The notes: generated from the letters alone by a model not told the origin. Shown: positions 44,118 to 59,990, counted from the first letter of the stretch. The stretch is 64,000 nt of DNA from Megachile rotundata (GCF_050947335.1 NW_027473340.1:310001-374000), one strand, 5' to 3'. Numbers and translations: made by a program.

Positions 44118-46791
44118 TCATACAATTACAATCATACATCACAATCATACAATCACAATCATACAATCGCAATCATACAATCACAATCATACAATCGCAA
44201 TCATACAATTACAATCTCCCAAATACAATCTCCCAAATACAATCTCCCAAATACAATCATACAATCACAATCATACAATCACAATCATACAATCACAATC
44301 ATACAATCACAATCATGCAATCACAATCATACAATCAGAATCATACAATCACAATCATTCAATAACAATCGTACAATCACAATCGCACAATCACAATCGC
44401 ACAACCACAATCAGACAATCACACTCATACAATCACAACCATACAATCACAATCATACAATCACAATCATACCATCACAATCATACTTTCACAATCATAC
44501 AATCACAATCATACAATCACAATCATACAATCACAATCATACAATCACAGTCATACAATCACAATCATACAATCACAATCATACTATCACAATCATACAA
44601 TCACACTCATACAATCACAATCATACAATCACAATCAAAGAATCACAATCATACAATCACAATCATACAATCGCAAGCATACAATCACAATCATACAATC
44701 TCAATCATACAATCACAATCATACAATCATAATCATACAATTACAATCATACATCACAATCATACAATCACAATCATACAATCGCAATCATAGAATCACA
44801 ATCATACAATCGCAATCATACAATTACAATCTCCCAAATACAATCTCCCACATACAATCATACAATCACAATCATACAATCACAATCATACAATCATAAT
44901 CATACAATTACAATCATACATCACAATCATACAATCACAATCATACAATCACAATCATACAATCACAATCATACAATCACAATCATACAATCACAATCAT
45001 ACAATCACAATCATACTATCACAATCATACAATCACAATCATACAATCACAATCATACAATCACAATCATACAAGCACAATCATACATTCAAAAACATGC
45101 AATCACAATCATACAATCACAATCATGCAATCACAATCATACAATCAGAATCATACAATCACAATTATTCAATAACAATCGTACAATCACAATCGCACAA
45201 TCACAATCGCACAACCACAATCAGACAATAACACTCATACAATCACAACCATACAATCACAATCATACAATCACAATCATACCATCACAATCATACTTTC
45301 ACAATCATACAATCACAATCATACAATCACAATCATACAATCGCAATCATACAATCACTATCATACAATCTCAATCATACAGTCACAATCATACAATCAT
45401 AATCATACAATTACAATCATACATCACAATCATACAATCACAATCATACAATCGTAATCATGCAATCACAATCATACAATCACAATCATACAATCATAAT
45501 CACACAATTACAATCATACATCACAATCATACAATCACAGTCATACAATCGCAATCATACAATCACAATCATACAATCGCAATCATACAATTACAATCTC
45601 CCAAATACAATCTCCCAAATACAATCTCCCAAATACAATCATACAATCACAATCATACAATCACAATCATACAATCACAATCATACAATCACAATCATAC
45701 AATCACAATCATACAATCACAATCATACTATCACAATCATACAAACACAATCATACAATCACAATCATACAATCACAATCATACAATCACAATCATACAA
45801 TCACAATCATACAATCACAATCATACAATTACAATCATACATCACAATCATACAATCACAATCATACAATCGCAATCATACAATCACAATCATACAATCA
45901 CAATCATACAATCATAATCATACAATTACAATCATTCATCACAATCATACAATCACAATCCTACAATCACAATCATGCAATCACAATCATACAATCAGAA
46001 TCATACAATCACAATCATTCAATAACAATCATACATTCAAAATCATGCAATCACAATCATACAATCACAATCATGCACTCACAATCATACAATCAGAATC
46101 ATACAATCACAATCATTCAATAACAATCGTACAATCACAATCGTATAATCACAATCGCACAACCACAATCAGACAATAACACTCATACAATCACAATCAT
46201 ACAATCACAATCATACCATCACAATCATACTTTCACAATCATACAATCACAATCATACAATCACAATCATACAATCACAGTCATACAATCACAATCATAC
46301 AATCACAATCATACTATCACAATCATACAATCACAATCATACAATCACAATCATACCATCACAATCATACAATCACAATCATACAAAGGCAAGCATACAA
46401 TCACAAACATACAATCTCAACCATACAATCACAATCATACAATCACAATCATGCAATCACAATCATACAATCATATTCATACAATAACAATCATACAATC
46501 GCAATCATACAATCGCAATCATACAATCGCAATCATACAATTACAATCTCCCAAATACAATCTCCCACATACAATCATACAATCACAATCATACAATCAC
46601 AATCATACAATCAAAATCATACAATCACAATCATACAATCACAATCATACAATCACAATCATACTATCACAATCGTACAATCACAATCGTACAATCACAA
46701 TCGCACAACCACAATCAGACAATCACAATCATACAATCACAATCATACAATCACAATCATACAATCACAATCATACAATCACAATCATACA

Positions 46792-47022
46792 ATGACAATC
46801 ATACAATCACAATCATACTTTCACAATCATACTATCACAATCATACAATCACAATCATACAATCACAGTCATACAATCACAATCATAAAATCACAATCAT
46901 ACTATCACAATCATACAATCACAATCATACAATCACAATCATACAATCACACTCATACAATCACAATCATACAATCTCAATCATACAATCTCAATCATAC
47001 AATCACAATCATACAATCATAA
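46792..47022 (+). repeat. Module A, copy at 46792
   Basis: Carries the CATAAAATC change of its partner at 41219. The next module A with an AATGAC start is 7,099 bp further on, the longest gap but one (27424 to 37266). Confidence 0.9.
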
Positions 47023-48126
47023 TCATACAATTACAATCATACATCACAATCATACAATCACAATCATACAATCGCAATCATACAATCACAATCATACAAT
47101 CGCAATCATACAATTACAATCTCCCAAATACAATCTCCCAAATACAATCATACAATCACAATCATACAATCACAATCATACAATCACAATCATACAATCA
47201 CAATCATACAATCACAATCATACAATCACAATCATGCAATCACAATCATACAATCAGAATCATACAATCACAATCATTCAATAACAATCGTACAATCACA
47301 ATCGCACAATCACAATCGCACAACCACAATCAGACAATCACACTCATACAATCACAACCATACAATCACAATCATACAATCACAATCATACCATCACAAT
47401 CATACTTTCACAATCATACCATCACAATCATACAATCACAATCATACAATCACAATCATACAATCACAGTCATACAATCACAATCATACAATCACAATCA
47501 TAATATCACAATCATACAATCACAATCATACAATCACAATCATACAATCACAATCATACAATCATAATCATACAATCACAATCATACAATCACAATCATA
47601 CAATCAATATCATACAATCACAATCATACAATCGCAAGCATACAATCACAATCATACAATCTCAATCATACAATCACAATCATACAATCATAATCATACA
47701 AATAGAATCATACATCACAATCATACAATCACAATCATACAATCGCAATCATACAATCACAATCATACTTTCACAATCATACAATCACAATCATACAATC
47801 ACAATCATACAATCACACTCATACAATCACAATCATACAATCACAATCATACAATCACAATCATACAATCACAGTCATACAATCACTATCATACAATCTC
47901 AATCATACAATCACAATCATACAATCATAATCATACAATTACAATCATACATCACAATCATACAATCACAATCATACAATCGCAATCATACAATCACAAT
48001 CATACAATCACAATCATACAATCATAATCACACAATTACAATCATACATCACAATCATACAATCACAATCATACAATCGCAATCATACAATCACAATCAT
48101 ACAATCGCAATCATACAATTACAATC

Positions 48127-48176
48127 TCCCAAATACAATCTCCCAAATACAATCTCCCAAATACAATCTCCCAAAT
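48127..48176 (+). repeat. Four-unit TCCCAAAT cluster at a duplication edge
   Basis: The matching cluster in the first 5,573-bp copy has three units (42568-42603). The difference marks the right end of homology between the copies. Confidence 0.87.
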
Positions 48177-48185
48177 ACAATCATA

Positions 48186-48950
48186 CAATCACAATCATAC
48201 AATCACAATCATACTTTCACAATCATACTATCACAATCATACAATCACAATCATACAATCACAGTCATACAATCACAATCATACAATCACAATCATACTA
48301 TCACAATCATACAATCAGAATCATACAATCACAATCATACAATCACACTCATACAATCACAATTATACAATCACAATCATACAATCACAATCATACAATC
48401 ACAATCAAAGAATCACAATCATACAATCACAATCATACAATCGCAAGCATACAATCACAATCATACAATCTCAATCATACAATCACAATCATACAATCAT
48501 AATCATACAATTACAATCATACATCACAATCATACAATCACAATCATACAATCGCAATCATACAATCACAATCATACAATCGCAATCATACAATTACAAT
48601 CTCCCAAATACAATCTCCCACATACAATCATACAATCACAATCATACAATCACAATCATACAATCATAATCATACAATTACAATCATACATCACAATCAT
48701 ACAATCACAATCATACAATCGCAATCATACAATCACAATCATACAATCGCAATCATACAATTACAATCTCCCAAATACAATCTCCCAAATACAATCATAC
48801 AATCACAATCATACAATCACAATCATACAATCACAATCATACAATCACAATCATACAATCACAATCATACTATCACAATCATACAATCACAATCATACAA
48901 TCACAATCATACAATCACAATCATACAAGCACAATCATACATCCAAAAAC
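48186..48950 (+). repeat. ATG-less module A fragment, E, D, D, plain run
   Basis: ACTTTC-ACTATC-CAGTC-ACTATC monomers near 48210-48300 look like module A without its AATGAC start. They are joined to a single CAGAATC monomer near 48316, then CACTC, CAAAG near 48407, GCAAGC, CTCAATC, a 13-mer near 48523, a CCCACAT cluster (48600-48621), another 13-mer, a two-unit cluster (about 48769-48790) and a plain run ending in ACAAGC and CATCCAAAAAC. This block bridges the 5,573-bp duplication and the next tandem family. Confidence 0.78.
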
Positions 48951-51018
48951 ATGCAATCACAATCATACAATCACAATCATGCAATCACAATCATACAATC
49001 AGAATCATACAATCACAATTATTCAATAACAATCGTACAATCACAATCGCACAATCACAATCGCACAACCACAATCAGACAATCACACTCATACAATCAC
49101 AACCATACAATCACAATCATACAATCACAATCATACCATCACAATCATACTTTCACAATCATACAATCACAATCATACAATCACAATCATACAATCACAA
49201 TCATACAATCACAGTCATACAATCACACTCACACAATCACAATCATACAATCACAATCATACAATCACAATCATACAATCGCAATCATACAATCACAATC
49301 ATACAATCTCAATCATACAATCACAATCATACAATCACAATCATACAATCATAATCATACAATCACAATCATACAATCACAATCATACAATCAATATCAT
49401 ACAATCACAATCATACAATCGCAAGCATACAATCACAATCATACAATCTCAATCATACAATCACAATCATACAATCATAATCATACAAATAGAATCATAC
49501 ATCAGAATCATACAATCACAATCATACAATCGCAATCATACAATCACAATCATACTTTCACAATCATACAATCACAATCATACAATCACAATCATACAAT
49601 CACACTCATACAATCACAATCATACAATCACAATCATACAATCACAATCATACAATCACAATCATACAATCACAATCATACAATCACAATCATACTATCA
49701 CAATCATACAATCACAATCATACAATCACAATCATACAATCACAATCATACAATCACAATCATACAATCACAATCATACATTCAAAATCATGCAATCACA
49801 ATCATACAATCACAATCATGCAATCACAATCATACAATCAGAATCATACAATCACAATCATTCAATAACAATCGTACAATCACAATCGCACAATCGCAAT
49901 CGCACAACCACAATCAGACAATCACACTCATACAATCACAACCATACAATCACAATCATACAATCACAATCATACCATCACAATCATACTTTCACAATCA
50001 TACAATCACAATCATACAATCACAATCATACAATCACAATCATACAATCACTGTCATACAATCACACTCATACAATCACAATCATACAATCACAATCATA
50101 CAATCACAATCATACAATCGCAATCATACAATCACAATCATACAATCTCAATCATACAATCACAATCATACAATCACAATCATACAATCATAATCATACA
50201 ATCACAATCATACAATCACAATCATACAATCAATATCATACAATCACAATCATACAATCGCAAGCATACAATCACAATCATACAATCTCAATCATACAAT
50301 CACAATCATACAATCATAATCATACAAATAGAATCATACATCAGAATCATACAATCACAATCATACAATCGCAATCATACAATCACAATCATACTTTCAC
50401 AATCATACAATCACAATCATACAATCACAATCATACAATCACACTCATACAATCACAATCATACAATCACAATCATACAATCACAATCATACAATCACAA
50501 TCATACAATCACAATCATACAATCACAATCATACTATCACAATCATACAATCACAATCATACAATCACAATCATACAATCACAATCATACAATCACAATC
50601 ATACAATCACAATCATACAATCACAATCATACAATCACAATCATACAATCACAATCATACATTCAAAATCATGCAATCACAATCATACAATCACAATCAT
50701 GCAATCACAATCATACAATCAGAATCATACAATCACAATCATTCAATAACAATCGTACAATCACAATCGCACAATCACAATCGCACAACCACAATCAGAC
50801 AATCACACTCATACAATCAAAACCATACAATCACAATCATACAATCACAATCATACCATCACAATCATACTTTCACAATCATACAATCACAATCATACAA
50901 TCACAATCATACAATCACAGTCATACAATCACAATCATACAATCACAATCATACTATCACAATCATACAATCACAATCATACAATCACAATCATACAATC
51001 ACAATCATACAATCATAA
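48951..51018 (+). repeat. Three tandem B-F units of 839, 881 and more bp
   Basis: Unit starts (CATGC monomer of B) lie at 48951, 49790 and 50671, giving periods of 839 and 881 bp. These equal 60 and 63 monomers minus one base, in line with one 13-mer per unit. Units 1 and 2 share an otherwise rare 13-mer, ACATCAGAATCAT (about 49499 and 50339). Private changes include CAATTATTC in unit 1, and CGCAATCGC (about 49890) and CACTGTC (about 50050) in unit 2. The third unit diverges after TAA at 51016-51018. No TCCCAAAT cluster is present. Confidence 0.85.
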
Positions 51019-53230
51019 TCATACAATCACAATCATACAATCACAATCATACAATCAATATCATACAATCACAATCATACAATCGCAAGCATACAATCAC
51101 AATCATACAATCTCAATCATACAATCACAATCATACAATCATAATCATACAAATAGAATCATACATCACAATCATACAATCACAATCATACAATCACAAT
51201 CATACAATCACAATCATGCAATCACAATCATACAATAAGAATCATACAATCACAGTCATTCAATAACAATCATACATTCAAAATCATGCAATCACAATCA
51301 TACAATCACAATCATACAATCACAATCATACTATCACAATCATACAATCACAATCATACAATCACAATCATACAATCACAATCATACAATCACAATCATA
51401 CAATCACAATCATACAATCATAATCATACAATCACAATCATACAATCACAATCATACAATCAATATCATACAATCACAATCATACAATCGCAAGCATACA
51501 ATCACAATCATACAATCACAATCATACAATCACAATCATACAATCGCAATCATACAATCACAATCATACAATCTCAATCATACAATCACAATCATAGAAT
51601 CATAATCATACAATTACAATCATACATCACAATCATACAATCACAATCATACAATCGCAATCATACAATCACAATCATACAATCACAATCATACAATCAT
51701 AATCATACAATTACAATCATACATCACAATCATACAATCACAATCATACAATCACAATCATGCAATCACAATCATACAATCAGAATCATACAATCACAAT
51801 CATTCAATAACAATCATACATTCAAAATCATGCAATCAGAATCATACAATCACAATCATGCAATCACAATCATACAATCAGAATCATACAATCACAATCA
51901 TTCAATAACAATCGTAAAATCACAATCGTACAATCACAATCGCACAACCACAATCAGACAATCACACTCATACAATCACAATCATACAATCACAATCATA
52001 CAATCACAATCATACCATCACAATCATACTTTCACAATCATACAATCACAATCATACAATCACAATCATACAATCACAGTCATACAATCACAATCATACA
52101 ATCACAATCATACTATCACAATCATACAATCACAATCATACAATCACAATCATACAATCACAATCATACAATCACACTCATACAATCACAATCATACAAT
52201 CTCAATCATACAATCTCAATCATACAATCACAATCATACAATCACAATCATACAATCACAATCATACAATCACAATCATACTATCACAATCGTACAATCA
52301 CAATCGTACAATCACAATCGCACAACCACAATCAGACAATCACAATCATACAATCACAATCATACAATCACAATCATACAATCACAATCATACAATCACA
52401 ATCATACAATCACAATCATACAATCACAATCATACAATCACAATCATACAATCACAATCATGCAATCACAATCATACAATCAGAATCATACAATCACAAT
52501 CATTCAATAACAATCATACATTCAAAATCATGCAATCACAATCATACAATCACAATCATGCACTCACAATCATACAATCAGAATCATACAATCACAATCA
52601 TTCAATAACAATCGTACAATCACAATCGTATAATCACAATCGCACAACCACAATCAGACAATAACACTCATACAATCACAATCATACAATCACAATCATA
52701 CAACCACAATCATACCATCACAATCATACTTTCACAATCATACAATCACAATCATACAATCACAATCATACAATCACAATCATACAATCACAGTCATACA
52801 ATCACAATCATACAATCGCAATCATACTATCACAATCATACAATCACAATCATACAATCACAATCATACCATCACAATCATACAATCACAATCATACAAA
52901 GGCAAGCATACAATCACAATCATACAATCTCAACCATACAATCACAATCATACAATCACAATCATGCATTCACAATCATACAATCATATTCATACAATCA
53001 CAATCATACAATCACAATCGTACATTCACAATCGTACAATCACAATCGCACAACCACAATCAGACAATCACACTCATACAATCCCAATCATACAATCACA
53101 ATCATACAATCACAATCATACTATCACAATCGTACAATCACAATCGTACAATCACAATCGCACAACCACAATCAGACAATCACAATCATACAATCACAAT
53201 CATACAATCACAATCATACAATCATAATCA
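51019..53230 (+). repeat. B/F block, then GCACTC-type B and module C
   Basis: The block contains CAATATC/GCAAGC, ACAAATAGAATC with a 13-mer, the rare AATAAGAATC monomer (51235), B at 51830 (with CGTAAAATC near 51913), an A-like CACTC-CTCAATC pair, ACTATC-CGTAC-CAACCAC, a GCACTC-type B (G at 52560), AAAGGCAAGC near 52898 and a module C start altered to CATGCATTC (52964). The left half copies 33.3-34.2 kb (offset 17,834). The right half copies 36.5-37.0 kb: 36505 pairs with 52530 and 36925 with 52964, and the offset changes by one monomer between them. Confidence 0.8.
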
Positions 53231-53890
53231 TACAATTACAATCATTCATCACAATCATACAATCACAATCCTACAATCACAATCATGCAATCACAATCAT
53301 ACAATCACAATCATACAATCACAATCATACAATCACAATCATACAATCACAATCATACAATCACAATCATACAATCACAATCATGCAATCACAATCATAC
53401 AATCAGAATCATACAATCACAATCATTCAATAACAATCGTACAATCACAATCGCACAATCACAATCGCACAACCACAATCAGACAATCACACTCATACAA
53501 TCACAACCATACAATCACAATCATACAATCACAATCATACCATCACAATCATACTTTCACAATCATACAATCACAATCATACAATCACAATCATACAATC
53601 ACAATCATACAATCACAGTCATATAATCACAATCATACAATCACAATCATACTATCACAATCATACAATCACACTCATACAATCACAATCATACAATCAC
53701 AATCAAAGAATCACAATCATACAATCACAATCATACAATCGCAAGCATACAATCACAATCATACAATCTCAATCATACAATCACAATCATACAATCATAA
53801 TCATACAATTACAATCATACATCACAATCATACAATCACAATCATACAATCACAATCATACAATCACAATCATACAATCACAATCATACA
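53231..53890 (+). repeat. Junction block leading into the 1.4-1.8-kb higher-order array
   Basis: AATTAC, a TCATC-type 13-mer and a CCTAC monomer (about 53270) are followed by a run of plain monomers. A full B (CATGC near 53383, CAGAATC, CGC monomers, CAACCAC, ACCATC, ACTTTC) comes next, then E with CAGTCATATAATC near 53617 and CAAAG near 53703. In the paired blocks at 11.2 and 36.4 kb CCTAC leads into a GCACTC-type B, so this is a new junction. Confidence 0.75.
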
Positions 53891-54121
53891 ATGACAATCA
53901 TACAATCACAATCATACTTTCACAATCATACTATCACAATCATACAATCACAATCATACAATCACAGTCATACAATCACAATCATACAATCACAATCATA
54001 CTATCACAATCATACAATCACAATCATACAATCACAATCATACAATCACACTCATACAATCACAATCATACAATCTCAATCATACAATCTCAATCATACA
54101 ATCACAATCATACAATCATAA
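53891..54121 (+). repeat. Module A, copy at 53891
   Basis: Canonical, but the closing monomer reads CATAATCACAC rather than CATAATCATAC. This is shared with the copy at 55651. Confidence 0.9.
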
Positions 54122-54988
54122 TCACACAATTACAATCATACATCACAATCATACAATCACAATCATACAATCGCAATCATACAATCACAATCATACAATC
54201 GCAATCATACAATTACAATCTCCCAAATACAATCTCCCAAATACAATCTCCCAAATACAATCATACAATCACAATCATACAATCACAATCATACAATCAC
54301 AATCATACAATCACAATCATGCAATCACAATCATACAATCAGAATCATACAATCACAATCATTCAATAACAATCGTACAATCACAATCGCACAATCACAA
54401 TCGCACAACCACAATCAGACAATCACACTCATACAATCACAACCATACAATCACAATCATACAATCACAATCATACCATCACAATCATACTTTCACAATC
54501 ATACAATCACAATCATACAATCACAATCATACAATCACAGTCATACAATCACAATCATACAATCACAATCATACTATCACAATCATACAATCACACTCAT
54601 ACAATCACAATCATACAATCACAATCAAAGAATCACAATCATACAATCACAATCATACAATCGCAAGCATACAATCACAATCATACAATCTCAATCATAC
54701 AATCACAATCATACAATCATAATCATACAATTACAATCATACATCACAATCATACAATCACAATCATACAATCGCAATCATAGAATCACAATCATACAAT
54801 CGCAATCATACAATTACAATCTCCCAAATACAATCTCCCACATACAATCATACAATCACAATCATACAATCACAATCATACAATCATAATCATACAATTA
54901 CAATCATACATCACAATCATACAATCACAATCATACAATCGCAATCATACAATCACAATCATACAATCGCAATCATACAATTACAATC

Positions 54989-55024
54989 TCCCAAATACAA
55001 TCTCCCAAATACAATCTCCCAAAC
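54989..55024 (+). repeat. TCCCAAAT cluster ending TCCCAAAC
   Basis: Three units, the last with T to C at 55024, a private change. Confidence 0.85.
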
Positions 55025-55650
55025 ACAATCATACAATCACAATCATACAATCACAATCATACAATCACAATCATACAATCACAATCATACAATCACAATC
55101 ATACAATCACAATCATACAATCACAATCATACAATCACAATCATGCAATCACAATCATACAATCAGAATCATACAATCACAATCATTCAATAACAATCGT
55201 ACAATCACAATCGCACAATCACAATCGCACAACCACAATCAGACAATCACACTCATACAATCACAACCATACAATCACAATCATACAATCACAATCATAC
55301 CATCACAATCATACTTTCACAATCATACAATCACAATCATACAATCACAATCATACAATCACAATCATACAATCACAGTCATATAATCACAATCATACAA
55401 TCACAATCATACTATCACAATCATACAATCACACTCATACAATCACAATCATACAATCACAATCAAAGAATCACAATCATACAATCACAATCATACAATC
55501 GCAAGCATACAATCACAATCATACAATCTCAATCATACAATCACAATCATACAATCATAATCATACAATTACAATCATACATCACAATCATACAATCACA
55601 ATCATACAATCACAATCATACAATCACAATCATACAATCACAATCATACA

Positions 55651-55881
55651 ATGACAATCATACAATCACAATCATACTTTCACAATCATACTATCACAAT
55701 CATACAATCACAATCATACAATCACAGTCATACAATCACAATCATACAATCACAATCATACTATCACAATCATACAATCACAATCATACAATCACAATCA
55801 TACAATCACACTCATACAATCACAATCATACAATCTCAATCATACAATCTCAATCATACAATCACAATCATACAATCATAA
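55651..55881 (+). repeat. Module A, copy at 55651
   Basis: Same CATAATCACAC ending as the copy 1,760 bp upstream, a sign of recent local copying. Confidence 0.9.
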
Positions 55882-57298
55882 TCACACAATTACAATCATA
55901 CATCACAATCATACAATCACAATCATACAATCGCAATCATACAATCACAATCATACAATCGCAATCATACAATTACAATCTCCCAAATACAATCTCCCAA
56001 ATACAATCTCCCAAATACAATCATACAATCACAATCATACAATCACAATCATACAATCACAATCATACAATCACAATCATGCAATCACAATCATACAATC
56101 AGAATCATACAATCACAATCATTCAATAACAATCGTACAATCACAATCGCACAATCACAATCGCACAACCACAATCAGACAATCACACTCATACAATCAC
56201 AACCATACAATCACAATCATACAATCACAATCATACCATCACAATCATACTTTCACAATCATACAATCACAATCATACAATCACAATCATACAATCACAA
56301 TCATACAATCACAATCATACAATCACAATCATACAATCTCAATCATACAATCACAATCATACAATCATAATCATACAATTACAATCATACATCACAATCA
56401 TACAATCACAATCATACAATCGCAATCATAGAATCACAATCATACAATCGCAATCATACAATTACAATCTCCCAAATACAATCTCCCACATACAATCATA
56501 CAATCACAATCATACAATCACAATCATACAATCATAATCATACAATTACAATCATACATCACAATCATACAATCACAATCATACAATCGCAATCATACAA
56601 TCACAATCATACAATCGCAATCATACAATTACAATCTCCCAAATACAATCTCCCAAATACAATCTCCCAAATACAATCATACAATCACAATCATACAATC
56701 ACAATCATACAATCACAATCATACAATCACAATCATACAATCACAATCATACAATCACAATCATACAATCACAATCATACAATCACAATCATGCAATCAC
56801 AATCATACAATCAGAATCATACAATCACAATCATTCAATAACAATCGTACAATCACAATCGCACAATCACAATCGCACAACCACAATCAGACAATCACAC
56901 TCATACAATCACAACCATACAATCACAATCATACAATCACAATCATACCATCACAATCATACTTTCACAATCATACAATCACAATCATACAATCACAATC
57001 ATACAATCACAATCATACAATCACAGTCATATAATCACAATCATACAATCACAATCATACTATCACAATCATACAATCACACTCATACAATCACAATCAT
57101 ACAATCACAATCAAAGAATCACAATCATACAATCACAATCATACAATCGCAAGCATACAATCACAATCATACAATCTCAATCATACAATCACAATCATAC
57201 AATCATAATCATACAATTACAATCATACATCACAATCATACAATCACAATCATACAATCACAATCATACAATCACAATCATACAATCACAATCATACA

Positions 57299-57529
57299 AT
57301 GACAATCATACAATCACAATCATACTTTCACAATCATACTATCACAATCATACAATCACAATCATACAATCACAGTCATACAATCACAATCATACAATCA
57401 CAATCATACTATCACAATCATACAATCACAATCATACAATCACAATCATACAATCACACTCATACAATCACAATCATACAATCTCAATCATACAATCTCA
57501 ATCATACAATCACAATCATACAATCATAA
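57299..57529 (+). repeat. Module A, copy at 57299
   Basis: Canonical, with the usual CATAATCATAC ending. Confidence 0.9.
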
Positions 57530-57628
57530 TCATACAATTACAATCATACATCACAATCATACAATCACAATCATACAATCGCAATCATACAATCACAATC
57601 ATACAATCGCAATCATACAATTACAATC

Positions 57629-57664
57629 TCCCAAATACAATCTCCCAAATTCAATCTCCCAAAT
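57629..57664 (+). repeat. TCCCAAAT cluster with TTCAATC link
   Basis: Three units in which the second link reads TTCAATC rather than TACAATC (57651), a private change. Confidence 0.85.
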
Positions 57665-58722
57665 ACAATCATACAATCACAATCATACAATCACAATCAT
57701 ACAATCACAATCATACAATCACAATCATGCAATCACAATCATACAATCAGAATCATACAATCACAATCATTCAATAACAATCGTACAATCACAATCGCAC
57801 AATCACAATCGCACAACCACAATCAGACAATCACACTCATACAATCACAACCATACAATCACAATCATACAATCACAATCATACCATCTCAATCATACTT
57901 TCACAATCATACAATCACAATCATACAATCACAATCATACAATCACAATCATACAATCACAGTCATACAATCACAATCATACAATCACAATCATACTATC
58001 ACAATCATACAATCACACTCATACAATCACAATCATACAATCACAATCAAAGAATCACAATCATACAATCACAATCATACAATCGCAAGCATACAATCAC
58101 AATCATGCAATCTCAATCATACAATCACAATCATACAATCATAATCATACAATTACAATCATACATCACAATCATACAATCACAATCATACAATCGCAAT
58201 CATAGAATCACAATCATACAATCGCAATCATACAATTACAATCTCCCAAATACAATCTCCCACATACAATCATACAATCACAATCATACAATCACAATCA
58301 TACAATCATAATCATACAATTACAATCATACATCACAATCATACAATCACAATCATACAATCGCAATCATACAATCACAATCATACAATCGCAATCATAC
58401 AATTACAATCTCCCAAATACAATCTCCCAAATACAATCTCCCAAATACAATCATACAATCACAATCATACAATCACAATCATACAATCACAATCATACAA
58501 TCACAATCATACAATCACAATCATACTATCACAATCAAAGAATCACAATCATACAGTCACAATCATACAATCGCAAGCATACAATCACAATCATACAATC
58601 TCAATCATACAATCACAATCATACAATCATAATCATACAATTACAATCATACATCACAATCATATAATCACAATCATACAATCACAATCATACAATCACA
58701 ATCATACAATCACAATCATACA

Positions 58723-58953
58723 ATGACAATCATACAATCACAATCATACTTTCACAATCATACTATCACAATCATACAATCACAATCATACAATCACAGT
58801 CATACAATCACAATCATACAATCACAATCATACTATCACAATCATACAATCACAATCATACAATCACAATCATACAATCACACTCATACAATCACAATCA
58901 TACAATCTCAATCATACAATCTCAATCATACAATCACAATCATACAATCATAA
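58723..58953 (+). repeat. Module A, copy at 58723
   Basis: Canonical. It is preceded by an E fragment in which ACTATC runs directly into CAAAG (about 58535), and by a CATATAATC monomer (about 58672). Confidence 0.9.
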
Positions 58954-59990
58954 TCATACAATTACAATCATACATCACAATCATACAATCACAATCATAC
59001 AATCGCAATCATACAATCACAATCATACAATCGCAATCATACAATTACAATCTCCCAAATACAATCTCCCAAATACAATCATACAATCACAATCATACAA
59101 TCACAATCATACAATCACAATCATACAATCACAATCATGCAATCACAATCATACAATCAGAATCATACAATCACAATCATTCAATAACAATCGTACAATC
59201 ACAATCGCACAATCACAATCGCACAACCACAATCAGACAATCACACTCATACAATCACAACCATACAATCACAATCATACAATCACAATCATACCATCAC
59301 AATCATACTTTCACAATCATACAATCACAATCATACAATCACAATCATACAATCACAATCATACAATCACAGTCATACAATCACAATCATACAATCACAA
59401 TCATACTATCACAATCATACAATCACACTCATACAATCACAATCATACAATCACAATCAAAGAATCACAATCATACAATCACAATCATACAATCGCAAGC
59501 ATACAATCACAATCATACAATCTCAATCATACAATCACAATCATACAATCATAATCATACAATTACAATCATACATCACAATCATACAATCACAATCATA
59601 CAATCGCAATCATAGAATCACAATCATACAATCGCAATCATACAATTACAATCTCCCAAATACAATCTCCCACATACAATCATACAATCACAATCATACA
59701 ATAACAATCATACAATCATAATCATACAATTACAATCATACATCACAATCATACAATCACAATCATACAATCGCAATCATACAATCACAATCATACAATC
59801 GCAATCATACAATTACAATCTCCCAAATACAATCTCCCAAATACAATCTCCCAAATACAATCATACAATCACAATCATACAATCACAATCATACAATCAC
59901 AATCATACAATCACAATCATACAATCACAATCATACTATCACAATCATACAATCACAATCATACAATCACAATCATACAATCACAATCAT

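Larger units (their letters stand above)
42613..48185 (+). repeat. 5,573-bp tandem duplication, copy 2
   Basis: This is a near-identical second copy of the preceding unit: A at 42839, 43803 and 46792, B' near 45105, GCACTC at 46075. Even rare private variants are shared, such as CAGTCATATAATC (37.96 and 43.53 kb), GCAAGCTC (38.09 and 43.66 kb) and CATAAAATC (41.31 and 46.88 kb). The copies diverge at the right edge, where copy 1 has three TCCCAAAT units (42568-42603) and copy 2 has four (48127-48176), followed by ACTTTC rather than plain monomers. The crossover therefore lay in this cluster or the adjoining plain run. Confidence 0.93.
53891..59990 (+). repeat. Higher-order repeat array A-D-B-E-D-D-(B-E), about 1.4-1.8 kb
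   Basis: Four successive module A starts at 53891, 55651, 57299 and 58723 define units of 1,760, 1,648, 1,424 and about 1,270 bp. Each of the first three has four 13-mers, and the lengths equal 126, 118 and 102 monomers minus four bases. The 1,648-bp unit has lost eight monomers (112 bp, the E module after its first B). The 1,424-bp unit has lost 24 monomers (336 bp), removing the second B. CATAATCACAC follows module A in the first two units only. CATAGAATC after CGCAATC marks all four D blocks (54781, 56410, 58203, 59612). This is the most regular higher-order region of the window. Confidence 0.88.

Noticed and set aside
48186..48300. Promoter-like or TATA-like elements in CATAATC and CATATAATC monomers
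   Set aside because: These are common single-base variants of the monomer scattered through the array with no start site, gene or other element near them.
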